Positions 41,308-52,568 of a stretch of 64,000 nt of DNA are shown piece after piece. This DNA is from Bradyrhizobium icense. GTDB lineage: Bacteria; Pseudomonadota; Alphaproteobacteria; Rhizobiales; Xanthobacteraceae. Made by a program: the position numbers and the translations under genes. Numbering within the stretch: the first letter of the stretch is position 1; the number at the start of each line of letters is the position of its first letter. The notes under the pieces are model-generated. The model saw nothing but the letters and a program-made list of their open reading frames with translations, had not been told where the DNA came from and searched no databases. The stretch spans positions 124,001 through 188,000 of the forward strand of contig NZ_CP016428.1 of NCBI RefSeq assembly GCF_001693385.1, read 5' to 3'.

Positions 41308-42419
41308 TGCGAGCCGGCTCCATCGCCGGGGGGCGGCGTATTATCGTTGGTCGGCGGCGCGCTGGTATCGGGCGCGGCCTCGCGGCGGCTTCGCTCGCGC
41401 GTCGCGCGTGCCGCGGGACGTTCTTTGCGAATCCCGATCCGCAGCCGCTTCACCCGCCGCGGGTCGGCATCGAGCACCTCGATCTCGAAATTGCCCGGGC
41501 CCGCAATCACCTCGCCGCGCACCGGCAGGCGGCCGACCTGCGCGACCAGATAGCCGCCAAGCGTCTCGACCTCCTCGCCGGCCTCGCCGGGGACGAATTC
41601 CTCGCCGATCATCTTGCGCGCGTCCTCGAGGCTGGCGCGGGCATCGGCAATGAAGGCGTTGTCGCCCTGCCGAACGATCGCCGGCGGCTCGTCGCTGTCG
41701 TGCTCGTCGTCGATTTCGCCGACGATCTGCTCGACGATGTCCTCGATCGACACCAGCCCGTCGGTGCCGCCATATTCGTCTACCACCAGCGCCAGATGGA
41801 TGCGCGACGCCTGCATCTGCGCCAAGAGGTCGATCGCCCGCATCGACGGCGGCACGTAGAGAAGCTTGCGGATGATGTTGGCCTCCGCCAGCGGCATTGC
41901 GAGGTCGACCGCACGCAGGTCGAGGCCAGCAGGGAATGGCTTCTTGCGCTTGGGCTTGGTGGTATCGCCGACCCGCCCCTTCGCGGTCATGAATGCCAGG
42001 AGATCGCGGATGTGAACGATGCCTTCGGGATCGTCGAGCGTTTCGTCGTAGACTACGAGCCGCGAGTGCGCCGCGCTTTCGAACAGGCTCATCAGTTCGC
42101 CAAGCGGAATATCGCGCTTGACCGCGACGATATCGGCGCGATGCACCATCACGTCGGCGATGCGCCGCTCGTTGAGGCCGAGGATGTTGCGCAGCATGGT
42201 GCGCTCGATGGCGGAAAAGCCGGCATCGTCAGGGGTGGAAGTGTCGAGCACCACCTGAAGATCGGCGCGCACCGATCCCGCGCTCCAGCCGAACAGCGTG
42301 CGGATCGCCCGTATCAGCCAGCTCTCGGCGGTCGGACGCAGAACCTCGCCTTCCTGCACCACTACCGGCAGGTTGCGCGTGTCGCGCGGATTGTCCTGTA
42401 TCGGGTCGGAGTCCGGCAT
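41304..42419 (-). CDS. corC: CorC/HlyC-type CBS-domain protein
   Basis: 371 residues. Two CBS domains (about 80-215: VMVHRADIVAVKRDIPLGEL, VPPSMRAIDLLAQMQ) and a C-terminal CorC_HlyC domain (about 230-320, GGYLVAQVGRLPVRGE). Lacks the membrane DUF21 part, as is usual for CorC. Probably a soluble partner in divalent-cation efflux. Acidic/Pro tail. Start just after the ybeY stop; coupled to lnt. Confidence 0.9.
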   Translation of the reverse strand: MPDSDPIQDNPRDTRNLPVVVQEGEVLRPTAESWLIRAIRTLFGWSAGSVRADLQVVLDTSTPDDAGFSAIERTMLRNILGLNERRIADVMVHRADIVAVKRDIPLGELMSLFESAAHSRLVVYDETLDDPEGIVHIRDLLAFMTAKGRVGDTTKPKRKKPFPAGLDLRAVDLAMPLAEANIIRKLLYVPPSMRAIDLLAQMQASRIHLALVVDEYGGTDGLVSIEDIVEQIVGEIDDEHDSDEPPAIVRQGDNAFIADARASLEDARKMIGEEFVPGEAGEEVETLGGYLVAQVGRLPVRGEVIAGPGNFEIEVLDADPRRVKRLRIGIRKERPAARATRERSRREAAPDTSAPPTNDNTPPPGDGAGSQ

Positions 42420-42420
42420 T

Positions 42421-42945
42421 TCAGTCCATCCGCTCCCGGTCCGCATAAGGGTCGGGAATGCCGAGCTGCGCGAGAATCTCACGCTCGAGACCTTCCATGG
42501 CTTCGGCGGCGTCGTCCTTGTCGTGGTCGTACCCGATCAAATGCAGGAACCCGTGGACCGCAAGATGGCTGAGGTGATGATCGAACGGTTTTTCTTCGTC
42601 ATCGGCCTCTTTCCGGGTGGTCTCATAGGCGATGGCGATATCGCCGAGCATACGTGGCGCGTCCGAAGGCGCGCCCGCGGCCGGCTGCAGCGCCGGAAAC
42701 GACAGCACGTTGGTAGGTTTATCGATGCCGCGCCAGTTGCTGTTCAGCGTGCGGATGCCGGCATCGTCGGTCAGCATGACCGCAAGTTCCGTGTCGCCGA
42801 CATCGGCGTCGGCGATTTCGGCCGCCGCATTGATGGCGCGATGGATCACCGCCTCGGCCTCCGGCTCGGTCTGCCAGCAATCGGCGACGACGAGAACTTC
42901 GGTGAGGGGAAGGACGGACGACACGAGCGTTCCAGCGGTTTGCAT
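42421..42945 (-). CDS. ybeY: Endoribonuclease YbeY (rRNA maturation)
   Basis: 174 residues with the zinc motif HLAVHGFLHLIGYDH (H-x3-H-x5-H). It processes the 16S rRNA 3' end and takes part in ribosome quality control. I chose ATG 42945; the frame extends to a TTG at 43011 overlapping the phoH stop, which would be coupled as elsewhere in this operon, so the start is uncertain by 22 codons. Confidence 0.93.
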   Translation of the reverse strand: MQTAGTLVSSVLPLTEVLVVADCWQTEPEAEAVIHRAINAAAEIADADVGDTELAVMLTDDAGIRTLNSNWRGIDKPTNVLSFPALQPAAGAPSDAPRMLGDIAIAYETTRKEADDEEKPFDHHLSHLAVHGFLHLIGYDHDKDDAAEAMEGLEREILAQLGIPDPYADRERMD

Positions 42946-43007
42946 TGCAATGTTGGGCTTGCGGCTCCGGCCTGCCGGCGGCAGGTCCGGGCGCGGAGAG
43001 TTTGCGG

Positions 43008-44063
43008 TCAAGATTTTCCGGTTGCCGGTTTCTGCGGCAACCCCTCATAGGCGGCGACGATCCGCGCCACCAGTTCGTGGCGGATGACGTCTTCCGCGGT
43101 GAATTTCACCTGCGCAATGCCTTCGACGTTGTCGAGCAGCTTGCAGGCTTCGGCAAGCCCCGACGCCTGTCCGTTCGGCAGGTCGACCTGCGATGGGTCG
43201 CCGGTGACGATCATGCGGCTGTTCTCGCCGAGCCGGGTCAGGAACATCTTCATCTGCATCGACGTGGTGTTCTGGGCTTCGTCGAGGATGATGACGGCAT
43301 TGGTCAGGGTGCGGCCGCGCATGAAGGCCAGCGGCGCGATCTCGATCTCGCCAGCCTGCAGCGCGCGCTCCACGATACGAGAGTCCATCAGGTCGTACAA
43401 CGCGTCGTAGATCGGCCGCAAGTATGGATCGACCTTTTCCCTGAGGTCGCCGGGCAGGAAGCCGAGCCGCTCGCCGGCCTCGACCGCAGGCCGCGACAGG
43501 ATGATGCGATCGACTTCCTTGCGCTCGAACAATTGCGCGGCATGCGCCACCGCAAGCCAGGTCTTGCCGGTGCCTGCCGGGCCGATGCCGAACACCAGTT
43601 CGTGGCGCTTCAGCGCGCGGATGTAGGAATCCTGCGCCGCGGTGCGGGCGCGCACCGGACGCTTGCGCAGGTTGATGGTCTCGAACGAGGGCTTTGCGGT
43701 CTTGGCGTCGAATTCGAACAGCGAGCCCTGCGCGAGCACCGCGCGGATCGCACCCTCGACCTCGCCCTGCGAGAGGTCGTGGCCCTGCACGGCCTGTGAA
43801 TAGAGCGTCTCCAGCACGCGCCGCGCGGCGTCGCAGCCATCGCGCGAGCCTCCGATGGTGATGTGGTTGCCGCGGGAATCGACGACGACTCCGAGCCGCC
43901 GTTCGATCAGCGCCAGATTCTGACCGTAAGGGCCGACGAGCGCGGAAGCGGCGCGGTTGTCGTCGAAGTCGATGACGACCTGGGTCTCGGGCGGAACTTG
44001 CATGTCGCGATCAAATTTGCGGCTGGGAGCGAGCGAAGATGAATCCGATGCGCTTTTCGGCAA
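43008..44063 (-). CDS. ybeZ: PhoH-like ATPase (YbeZ)
   Basis: 351 residues. KH-like N-terminus ([21 protein letters not shown]), Walker [12 protein letters not shown] near residue 165, Walker B IILDEAQN near 265, and [10 protein letters not shown]. It works with YbeY in RNA metabolism. It lies in the conserved miaB-ybeZ-ybeY-corC-lnt order. Confidence 0.96.
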   Translation of the reverse strand: MPKSASDSSSLAPSRKFDRDMQVPPETQVVIDFDDNRAASALVGPYGQNLALIERRLGVVVDSRGNHITIGGSRDGCDAARRVLETLYSQAVQGHDLSQGEVEGAIRAVLAQGSLFEFDAKTAKPSFETINLRKRPVRARTAAQDSYIRALKRHELVFGIGPAGTGKTWLAVAHAAQLFERKEVDRIILSRPAVEAGERLGFLPGDLREKVDPYLRPIYDALYDLMDSRIVERALQAGEIEIAPLAFMRGRTLTNAVIILDEAQNTTSMQMKMFLTRLGENSRMIVTGDPSQVDLPNGQASGLAEACKLLDNVEGIAQVKFTAEDVIRHELVARIVAAYEGLPQKPATGKS

Positions 44064-44067
44064 GGGT

Positions 44068-45468
<1,401 letters not shown>

Positions 45469-45662
45469 GGAACCTGGGTTTCGGGGCTTGAATGGACGCC
45501 AATCCGGCGTCAGGGCTCAATTATAGGCTAAGGGGCCGAAAATCCAGCGCAATAGGCGCCATTTCCGGGGCCGATGCGCCAGAACCCGACCCGGAATCGC
45601 GAGATTCCCTCGATAATATGCAGGGACCCGTCTGCCCGCCGAAGGTCCGCTTTCAGGGGGCG

Positions 45663-45926
45663 TTACGCCGCCTCGGTTGCATGGACGAACGCATCCAGCG
45701 AAGCAATGGTGATCCGAATATTGTCCTTACGGACCCTCAGGCTCCGCGCCAGCAGCGGATAGGTCGGGTCCGACAGATCGCGAACGCCCGCGCGGGCCTC
45801 CTCGTGGTCTATTTCCAGGGTGAGCAGCTCGACCGAACGCGAGAGGCTTTCGATCAGTGTCGCAATTTGTGGCCGGCTCGACGTTGCGGTTCCCCGGAGA
45901 GTCTGAAGTTGATGTGAAATTGCCAT
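45663..45926 (-). CDS. Small hypothetical protein
   Basis: 87 residues, predicted helical, no signal peptide. Segments AISHQLQTLRGTATSSRPQI and VELLTLEIDHEEARAGV suggest amphipathic helices; the C-terminus is neutral. No recognised domain. The ATG follows AGAGGCTACCA. It lies between miaB and a HAD phosphatase on the same strand. I have no basis for a function. Confidence 0.55.
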   Translation of the reverse strand: MAISHQLQTLRGTATSSRPQIATLIESLSRSVELLTLEIDHEEARAGVRDLSDPTYPLLARSLRVRKDNIRITIASLDAFVHATEAA

Positions 45927-46039
45927 TGGTAGCCTCTGCGTTGATCTGGTTTGGGACGCGTTCACGGCGCATTCCGGTGTCCAGCAAAGGCGGTGCCAAT
46001 CAGGCCCGCGAAAACCTCCGTAGTTCTCCGGTCATGCAT

Positions 46040-46720
46040 CTAGCCGGCCATTAGGCCGATCTGCGCAATCAAATCGGGCAATTGCCGCATATCGTCGAAG
46101 ATCACGGCCGCGCCAGCAGCGCGCAACCTGTCGCCATATGCTTCCCGGCAATGGCTGCCGCCGTGAAAACCGAGCACGGTCATGCCAGCGGCGCGGCCGC
46201 CGGTGACGCCGGGAACGCTGTCCTCGATCACGACGCAGCGTTCCGGCGCAACGTTCATCTGTTCGGCCGCGAACGGAAACAGGTCCGGTGCGGGTTTGCC
46301 GTTGGAGACCTGCGAGGCCGAGAAAATATTCGGCGCAAAGCGGTCGTAGAGCCTGGTGCGGCCGAGGCTGATTCGCATGCGTTGATGCGAGCCGCTGGAC
46401 GCCACGCAGACCGGCTGGGCGATGGCATCGAGCGCGGTGTGAATGTGCGGTATCGCTTCCAGATCGGCTTCGAACGTCCGGTACAACTCATCCTGCAACT
46501 GCAGATGAAAGTCGTCAGGTAGAGCGCGGCCGAGTTCGGCCTCGATTTCGATATTCGCCTGGCGTGTCGAGCGGCCGAGGAAGCGGTGAAACACCTGCTC
46601 CGACGTGATCGGATAACCGTGGCGCGTCAGTGTTTCCGCGTGCGCGCGGCACGAAATGACTTCGCTGTCGACCAGCACGCCGTCGCAGTCGAAGATGACC
46701 AGATCGAAGTTCGGATTCAA
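46040..46720 (-). CDS. HAD-superfamily phosphatase
   Basis: 226 residues. Motif I FDCDGVLVDSE gives both catalytic Asps, motif II Ser in VASSGSHQR, Lys in NGKPAPDLF, and motif IV IEDSVPGV. The cap (about 18-90) matches beta-phosphoglucomutase-like HADs. Substrate unknown. It is 12 bp from the fur stop and shares its direction. Confidence 0.9.
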   Translation of the reverse strand: MNPNFDLVIFDCDGVLVDSEVISCRAHAETLTRHGYPITSEQVFHRFLGRSTRQANIEIEAELGRALPDDFHLQLQDELYRTFEADLEAIPHIHTALDAIAQPVCVASSGSHQRMRISLGRTRLYDRFAPNIFSASQVSNGKPAPDLFPFAAEQMNVAPERCVVIEDSVPGVTGGRAAGMTVLGFHGGSHCREAYGDRLRAAGAAVIFDDMRQLPDLIAQIGLMAG

Positions 46721-46732
46721 GTTGGCACGCGA

Positions 46733-47182
46733 TCAGGATTTGTCGTCGTCGAGCGGCACGCAATAAAGCTCCAGCCGGTGATCGACCAGTTTGTAGCCGA
46801 GCTTGCGGGCGATCTCGGCCTGCAATTTCTCGATTTCTTCCGAGGTGAACTCGATCACCTTGCCGTCGCGCAGATTGATCAGATGGTCGTGGTGGCTGTC
46901 GGGCATCTGCTCGTAGCGCGCCCGGCCCTCGCGGAAATCGTGCCGCTCGATAATCCCGGCATCCTCGAACAGCTTGACGGTGCGATATACCGTCGAGATC
47001 GAGATCTTGTCGTCGACCGCGACACAGCGCCGGTAAAGCTCCTCGACGTCCGGATGGTCGGCCGAATCGGCCAGCACGCGCGCGATCACCCGGCGCTGTT
47101 CGGTCATGCGCATGCCGGTGGCGGCGCAGCGAGCCTCGATGCCGGTATTTTTTTGCGCAGACGGGGATTTCAGTACGGGCAT
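46733..47182 (-). CDS. fur: Fur-family metalloregulator (Fur/Mur)
   Basis: 149 residues. Winged helix (about 20-90, RMTEQRRVIARVLAD, SISTVYRTVKLFEDAG) and metal-binding dimer domain with HHDHLINLRDGKVIEF. In alphaproteobacteria this clade mostly senses manganese (Mur); in B. japonicum it also represses irr. It follows rimI by 51 bp. Metal specificity is inferred. Confidence 0.92.
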   Translation of the reverse strand: MPVLKSPSAQKNTGIEARCAATGMRMTEQRRVIARVLADSADHPDVEELYRRCVAVDDKISISTVYRTVKLFEDAGIIERHDFREGRARYEQMPDSHHDHLINLRDGKVIEFTSEEIEKLQAEIARKLGYKLVDHRLELYCVPLDDDKS

Positions 47183-47233
47183 GACTTTGGGCCTTGAAGA
47201 ACAGGTCGGGGCTGTTGTGCCACCCTGCGCATA

Positions 47234-47719
47234 TTACGACAAGTCACGCCGCATCAGAAGCGCATTCAATTGCTCCCCGCCGGGTTGCTGATAGTAGCGT
47301 TCCCGGCGGCCGACGACCTCGAAGCCGGCCCATTCATACAGACGCCGCGCCGGCTGATTGTTTTCTTCAACCTCGAGGAATACCTTGCGCACGCCGCGGC
47401 CGGCGAGATGACCGAGATGCGTCAGCAACAGGGTGCGTGACAGGCCACGTCCGCGTTGCGTGGCGTCGATCGCGATCGACAATAGCTCCGCCTCGTCGGC
47501 CGCCATGCGCGACACCGCAAAGCCGATGATCTTGCGCCCGAGCCTGAGACGGTGAACGAGCGTATTGCGCTCGGTCAGCATCACCTCGAATTCGCCTTCG
47601 CCCCAGCCGCGGTGAAACGATGCGCCATGCAGTTGCGCCAGACGTGCTGCGTCGCGCGGACTGGCCGGTTCGATCACCGCCGTGCCGCCACCCCACCAAT
47701 CGGAGAGCCAAGTCATCAT
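47234..47719 (-). CDS. rimI: RimI-type ribosomal protein/N-terminal acetyltransferase
   Basis: 161 residues. Acetyl-CoA site ATQRGRGLSRTLLLTHL and ending FLEVEENNQPARRLYEWAGF, as in RimI, which acetylates ribosomal protein S18 and other N-termini. The ATG at 47719 overlaps the tsaB stop as ATGA; a longer frame upstream is ruled out by tsaB overlap. tsaB-rimI adjacency is typical. Confidence 0.92.
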   Translation of the reverse strand: MMTWLSDWWGGGTAVIEPASPRDAARLAQLHGASFHRGWGEGEFEVMLTERNTLVHRLRLGRKIIGFAVSRMAADEAELLSIAIDATQRGRGLSRTLLLTHLGHLAGRGVRKVFLEVEENNQPARRLYEWAGFEVVGRRERYYQQPGGEQLNALLMRRDLS

Positions 47720-48414
47720 GACGCCGGCGGCTGCGGTGCGCCGGACAGCGGATTCTTCGGTGGCTTGGCGTCGGGGGCGCGCAGATAATAGGGCCGTGCC
47801 GGCGAGCTCTCGGGATTGACCGCAGCGCCCAGCCACGCCACCCAGGCGATATCGGGCGCGGCCTGCTGATCGATTTTGAAAGGCGGCGGCGCATCGGCCG
47901 GCCAGCGGTCGGCCAGAATTTTTGCTGCATTGCCGACCAGATGCGGCGCGCCGAAGCGCGACGCGGCGACCGCTTCCGCGATCGGCGCTACGGTTGCCTT
48001 TATCAGCGAACTGCCGTCGCCGCCGAGCATCTGAAAATAGACGTGTTCATGCCGCGCATCGACGGCTGATATGACGGGGTGTTCGCTGCTCTCGCTGACG
48101 ATGGGGGCGGCAAACGCGGTCAGCGTCGTTACGCCCACCACGGGCTTGCCGGCGGCGAGTGCAATGCCACGGGCGGCGGAAAGGCCGACGCGCAATCCGG
48201 TAAAGCTTCCCGGACCGGTCGTCGCGGCGACGCGGTCGAGCGCAGCAAAGGCAATGCCGGATGCCTTCATCACGCGCGCGATCAGCGGCATCAGGGCCTC
48301 GGCATGACCGCGCTTCATCGCCTGCGATTCCTGCGCAATCACACCGCCTGCGCTGGTGTCGAGCACGGCCGCGGCGCAGGCATCGAGCGCGGTATCGATG
48401 GCGAGGATCAGCAT
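47716..48414 (-). CDS. tsaB: TsaB, tRNA t6A biosynthesis subunit
   Basis: 232 residues. ASKHA-fold starting LILAIDTALDACAAAV, with ATTGPGSFTGLRVGLSAARG and an inter-domain helix. It forms the TsaBDE complex that adds threonylcarbamoyl to A37. Acting with TsaD and TsaE, neither encoded here. The ATGA overlap with rimI implies coupling. Confidence 0.95.
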   Translation of the reverse strand: MLILAIDTALDACAAAVLDTSAGGVIAQESQAMKRGHAEALMPLIARVMKASGIAFAALDRVAATTGPGSFTGLRVGLSAARGIALAAGKPVVGVTTLTAFAAPIVSESSEHPVISAVDARHEHVYFQMLGGDGSSLIKATVAPIAEAVAASRFGAPHLVGNAAKILADRWPADAPPPFKIDQQAAPDIAWVAWLGAAVNPESSPARPYYLRAPDAKPPKNPLSGAPQPPAS

Positions 48415-48421
48415 GGAGAGA

Positions 48422-48500
48422 GGGCGAACAGCGAGTGGCGAATGGCGAGTAGATTATTCGAGTTCGTCTCTATTCGCCATTCGCTACTCGCCATTCGCCC
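48422..48500. repeat. Long inverted repeat between tsaB and nfu
   Basis: Arms 48422-48452 and 48470-48500 are complementary at 27 of 31 positions and built of repeated gcgaatggcgagta-like units, with a 17-nt loop. A strong RNA hairpin would form in both directions, 8 bp from the tsaB start and 4 bp from the nfu stop. Confidence 0.8.
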
Positions 48501-48504
48501 CTCA

Positions 48505-49074
48505 TCACATCGGCCGGACTTCGACCACGTCGGGCACGAAATGCCTTAGCAGATTCTGGATGCCGTGCTGCAACGTCGCCGTCGAGGACGGACAGCCGGC
48601 GCAGGAGCCCTTCATGTTGAGATACACGACGCCGTCCTTGAAGCCGCGGAAGGTGATGTCGCCGCCGTCATTGGCGACCGCGGGCCGTACCCGCGTCTCG
48701 ATCAGGTCCTTGATCGTGGCGACGGTGTCGGCGTCAGCCTCGTTGAAGAACTCGCCTTCCTCGTCCACCGCCTCGTCATTGCCGGCGGTGCCGTCCGCCA
48801 GCAGCGGCGCGCCGGACATGTAATGTTCCATGATGGCGCCGAGGATCGCGGGCTTGAGATGCTGCCAGTCGCCGTCCGCCTTGGTCACGGTGACGAAATC
48901 GTAGCCGTAGAACACGCCGGAGACGCCGGGCACGCCGAACAGTCGCTCCGCGAGCGGCGAACGGGCGGCGGCATCGCGGTTGGAGAATTCCATCGTGCCG
49001 GTGTCGAGCACGGTGCGACCAGGTATGAACTTCAAGGTGGCGGGATTGGGCGTGGCTTCAGTCTGGATGAACAT
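48505..49074 (-). CDS. NifU-like Fe-S scaffold protein Nfu
   Basis: 189 residues. N-terminal Nfu_N domain (MFIQTEATPNPATLKFIPG) and C-terminal NifU domain with the cluster motif CAGC (KGSCAGCPSST, about residues 160-170). It carries and delivers 4Fe-4S clusters. ATG at 49074 is favoured; an upstream start adds a basic leader. Next gene after the USP in this block. Confidence 0.93.
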   Translation of the reverse strand: MFIQTEATPNPATLKFIPGRTVLDTGTMEFSNRDAAARSPLAERLFGVPGVSGVFYGYDFVTVTKADGDWQHLKPAILGAIMEHYMSGAPLLADGTAGNDEAVDEEGEFFNEADADTVATIKDLIETRVRPAVANDGGDITFRGFKDGVVYLNMKGSCAGCPSSTATLQHGIQNLLRHFVPDVVEVRPM

Positions 49075-49190
49075 GATTTTTCTCCGGCGTCGCCGGTTCA
49101 AGGCCGGCGCGTGGGTGTCCCTTAGCAGATGGCGACCGGCAGCGCACCTTCAAGGGGCGCAAACCAGCAATTCTCCAAGTAGATCAAGCC

Positions 49191-49685
49191 CTAAGACAGC
49201 CCGTCGATCTCGGAATCGCTGAGGTCGCCGGGCACGATGACGACGGGAATTGGGAACGAGCCGGCGGCCTGGGCCATCATGCTGATCAGCGGCCCCGGCC
49301 CCTCGGGACCCGGATTGGCCGCCAGTACCAGCATTGAAATATCGACGTCCTTGTCGATCACGTCGAGAATCTGGGTGGTCGGATCGCCCTCGCGAATCAC
49401 CCGTTCGGGCGTGATCGCGGCGATGCCGTTGGCGCGGCCGGAGGCGCGGTCGAGCGCCTCATTGGCGGCGTCCTCCGCCTCGGCGCGCATCAGGTCGGCG
49501 ACACCCAGCCATTGCTGGTTCTGGTCCTCGATGGCGATGATGCGGAGCATCACCACGCCACCGTTGACGCGTACCGCCCATCGGCTGGCGTAGTAGACCG
49601 CGCGGTCCCATTCCGCGGTGTCGTCGACGATGACAAGGCATTTTGGGTTGTGACCCGTCTCGTAGCTTCGTCGCTGGGTGGTCAT
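49191..49685 (-). CDS. Universal stress protein (UspA family)
   Basis: 164 residues. CLVIVDDTAEWDRAVYYAS at the start and a beta-alpha sequence ending IPVVIVPGDL. The usual ATP-loop GxGGxG(S/T) is not obvious, so it may be an ATP-independent member. Start at the ATG giving MTTQRRSYETGHNPKC. It follows trpS by 95 bp. Confidence 0.85.
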   Translation of the reverse strand: MTTQRRSYETGHNPKCLVIVDDTAEWDRAVYYASRWAVRVNGGVVMLRIIAIEDQNQQWLGVADLMRAEAEDAANEALDRASGRANGIAAITPERVIREGDPTTQILDVIDKDVDISMLVLAANPGPEGPGPLISMMAQAAGSFPIPVVIVPGDLSDSEIDGLS

Positions 49686-49780
49686 GCATGTCCCGGTGCT
49701 GCGCCAAACCGCCGCATGGTGCCACGGCGCAGCCGCTTTCGACAAGCGGCGTCGCTGTTGCAACGCAGTGGGAGCCATCT

Positions 49781-50833
49781 CTAGCTTTTTCGGATGAAAC
49801 CGACGATGTCCCGCGTCGCCCGCATGGTTTCATCGGCTAGGACACGCGCGCGGTCGGCGCCATCGACCAGGATTTTGTCGACATGGCCGGGATCGGCGAC
49901 CAGCCGCTTCATCTCGGAGGCGATCGGCGAGAGTTTTGCCACGCAAAGTTCCACCAGCGCATTCTTGAAGCTGGAGAACTGCCCGCCGCCGAATTCGCGC
50001 AGCACGTCGGATTTGCTCTTGTCCGAGAGCGCCGCATAGATGCCGACGAGGTTGTCGGCCTCGGGCCGGCTTTCCAGGCCCTTTTCCTCCGACGGCAACG
50101 GTTCCGGATCGGTCTTGGCTTTGCGGATCTTCTGCGCGATCAGGTCGGCATCGTCGGTCAGGTTGATGCGCGAATTGTCCGAGGCATCCGACTTCGACAT
50201 CTTCTTGGTGCCGTCGCGAAGCGACATCACCCGCGTTGCCGGGCCGGTGATGAACGGCTCCGGCAGCGGAAAGAACTGGCCGTCGTTGAAGCCGTGGCCG
50301 CGAATCGAATCGCCGAAATCGTTGTTGAATTTTTGCGCGATGTCCCGCGACAGCTCCAGATGCTGCTTCTGGTCCTCGCCGACCGGCACGTGGGTGGCGC
50401 GATAAAGCAGAATGTCCGCCGCCATCAGCACCGGATAATCGTACAGCCCCACGGACGCGTTCTCGCGGTCCTTGCCGGCCTTCTCCTTGAACTGCGTCAT
50501 GCGGCTGAGCCAGCCGATCCTCGCCACGCAATTGAAGATCCAGGTCAGTTCGGCATGGCCGGCGACCTGGCTCTGGTTGAACACGATATGCTTCTTCGGG
50601 TCGATGCCGGCGGCGATGAAGGCCGCGGTGACCTCGCGGGTGTTGCGGGCAAGCTCCGCCGGGCCGCCCCAGACGTCGACGCCCATCGTGATCGCGTGCA
50701 TGTCGACGACGCAATAGATGCAGTTATGGGTTTCCTGCATCTTCACGAAGTTGACGATCGCGCCGAGGTAATTGCCGAGATGCAGATTACCGGTCGGCTG
50801 GACGCCGGAGAAAACCCGTTCAACAAAAGCCAT
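49781..50833 (-). CDS. trpS: Tryptophanyl-tRNA synthetase
   Basis: 350 residues, class I. HIGH-like motif NLHLGNYLG near residue 20, and KMSKSDAS near 210. It charges tRNA-Trp. Downstream of murJ by 67 bp on the same strand, which is a common alphaproteobacterial order. Confidence 0.98.
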   Translation of the reverse strand: MAFVERVFSGVQPTGNLHLGNYLGAIVNFVKMQETHNCIYCVVDMHAITMGVDVWGGPAELARNTREVTAAFIAAGIDPKKHIVFNQSQVAGHAELTWIFNCVARIGWLSRMTQFKEKAGKDRENASVGLYDYPVLMAADILLYRATHVPVGEDQKQHLELSRDIAQKFNNDFGDSIRGHGFNDGQFFPLPEPFITGPATRVMSLRDGTKKMSKSDASDNSRINLTDDADLIAQKIRKAKTDPEPLPSEEKGLESRPEADNLVGIYAALSDKSKSDVLREFGGGQFSSFKNALVELCVAKLSPIASEMKRLVADPGHVDKILVDGADRARVLADETMRATRDIVGFIRKS

Positions 50834-50900
50834 TGTCAGCTTCCCGAGGATGCCTGTTTCGCGCCGTCGTTTGCCACGCAGGGGCTATCTGCGCAAGTCG

Positions 50901-52457
50901 CTACCCCTTTGTTTGCCTGACGGCGTTAACCGCGTCGCGCCAGCCGGTGACGCCGAAAAACCGCAGAAACAAGCCGTAAGTCACGATTCCTGCCGAGATC
51001 AGGACCAGCAGCAGGACGGCCTGCACGAGCCCGTGTGCACCCGAGGTGAGGGCGGGCAGCGAGCGCGCCGCAAGCCACAGCAACGCGCCCATCGCCAGCG
51101 CCGCCAGCGCGATGCGCGGCAGCCGCCGTTTTGCTTCCCTGTCGATCGAAAACCCAAAAGTTTCCGCGCCGCGGCGGATCAGGCTGAACGCCATGCTCCA
51201 CGCGCCGACAGCGATGGCCGCCGCGATGCCCTCAGCGCCGTACCAATGGCTGAGCAGGAAGGCAGAAGCGATCGCCAGCACGACGCCTGTCAGCGCGGCG
51301 ACCAGCGGCGTCATCGTATCCTCGCGCGCGAAGAACGCTGGCGACAGCGCCTTGACCAGCACATGCGCGGGCAACGCCAGCGTCAGCCACGTCAGCGCGC
51401 GGGCGGTGGCTTTGGTGTCATCGCCGGTAAACGCGCCGTGTTCGAACAACAGCCGCACGATCGGCTCGCTCAGCACGATCAGGCCGAGCGTTGCCGGCAG
51501 CGCCAATCCAACCGCGAGTTCGAGCCCGCGCGATTCCGCGTGGGCAATCGCGGCAAGGTCGGTGCCGCGCACCGCGCGCGTCAGTTCCGGGATCAACACG
51601 GTGCCCATGGCGACGCCAACAATGCCGAGCGGCAGTTCGACCAGGCGGTTGGCGAAATACAGCCACGACACCGCCGATGGCTGGGAGGACGCAATGATCG
51701 CGCCGGCGACAATAAGCAATTGCGGCGCGCTCGATGCCATCATGCCCGGCAGCGCCTTGCCGAGAAAGCCGCGGATCTCCTTGTCGAACGAGACGCGCAA
51801 AGGGGTCGCGACGGGTGTCGCGATGTTCCCGCCACGGCGCAGCACCAGCACGGAGAGCTGCAACAGCCCGGCGATGCCGACGGTCGCGGCAACGATTTGC
51901 GCCGCCTGTACGGCGTCCGGCCGCGCGACCAGCAATACGGCCATTACAGCGATCAGCGCAATGTTGAACAATAGCGGCGAGAACGCCGTCAGCGCAAACC
52001 GTCCCTGCGCGTTCAACAGCGCCATCATCACGGTTACCGGCCCGGCGAAGGCGAGGTAGGGCAGCATGAGGCGGGCATTTTCGACGGCGAGCTGCAGCGT
52101 CTCCCGGCCGGCAAATCCCGGCGCCAGCGCCGTGATCACCAGCGGCATCGCCAGCGCGAGCAGCGCGGTGGCGATGATCAGCGCCGCCGTGACCGTTCCG
52201 AGCACGCGCCCCGCAAACGCCGCCGCCGCAACCGCGCCGTCGGTTTCGCGGACCCGCAGCCAGGCCGGCACCAGCGCCGCGTTCAGCCCGCCCTCGGTCA
52301 ACAGCCGCCGCACCACGTTGACCAGTTGAAACGCCGCCAGAAATGCATCCGCCACAGGCCCCGCGCCGAGCAGCGCGGCCAGCGACGAATCGCGCGCGAA
52401 TCCCAATAGCCGCGAGGCCAGCGTTCCCGACGATACCGTGAGAAAGGAGCGGATCAT
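50901..52457 (-). CDS. murJ: Lipid II flippase MurJ
   Basis: 518 residues with about 14 membrane helices. It starts MIRSFLTVSSGTLASRLLGFARD and has the conserved Arg in FARD and VVRRLLTEGGLNAALVPAW in the first repeat. It flips undecaprenyl-linked peptidoglycan precursor across the inner membrane. Upstream of trpS on the minus strand and divergent from the PfkB kinase. Confidence 0.96.
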   Translation of the reverse strand: MIRSFLTVSSGTLASRLLGFARDSSLAALLGAGPVADAFLAAFQLVNVVRRLLTEGGLNAALVPAWLRVRETDGAVAAAAFAGRVLGTVTAALIIATALLALAMPLVITALAPGFAGRETLQLAVENARLMLPYLAFAGPVTVMMALLNAQGRFALTAFSPLLFNIALIAVMAVLLVARPDAVQAAQIVAATVGIAGLLQLSVLVLRRGGNIATPVATPLRVSFDKEIRGFLGKALPGMMASSAPQLLIVAGAIIASSQPSAVSWLYFANRLVELPLGIVGVAMGTVLIPELTRAVRGTDLAAIAHAESRGLELAVGLALPATLGLIVLSEPIVRLLFEHGAFTGDDTKATARALTWLTLALPAHVLVKALSPAFFAREDTMTPLVAALTGVVLAIASAFLLSHWYGAEGIAAAIAVGAWSMAFSLIRRGAETFGFSIDREAKRRLPRIALAALAMGALLWLAARSLPALTSGAHGLVQAVLLLVLISAGIVTYGLFLRFFGVTGWRDAVNAVRQTKG

Positions 52458-52568
52458 GGAGGCTCTATAGCAGCCGCTTCACTTGCTGGCGCTACGCCGA
52501 TCTGGTAGGCCGCAGCCTTCTTAGCCGTGCTCGGCTTCTTCGCGCAACGCCGTAAACAGGACGGGTGG

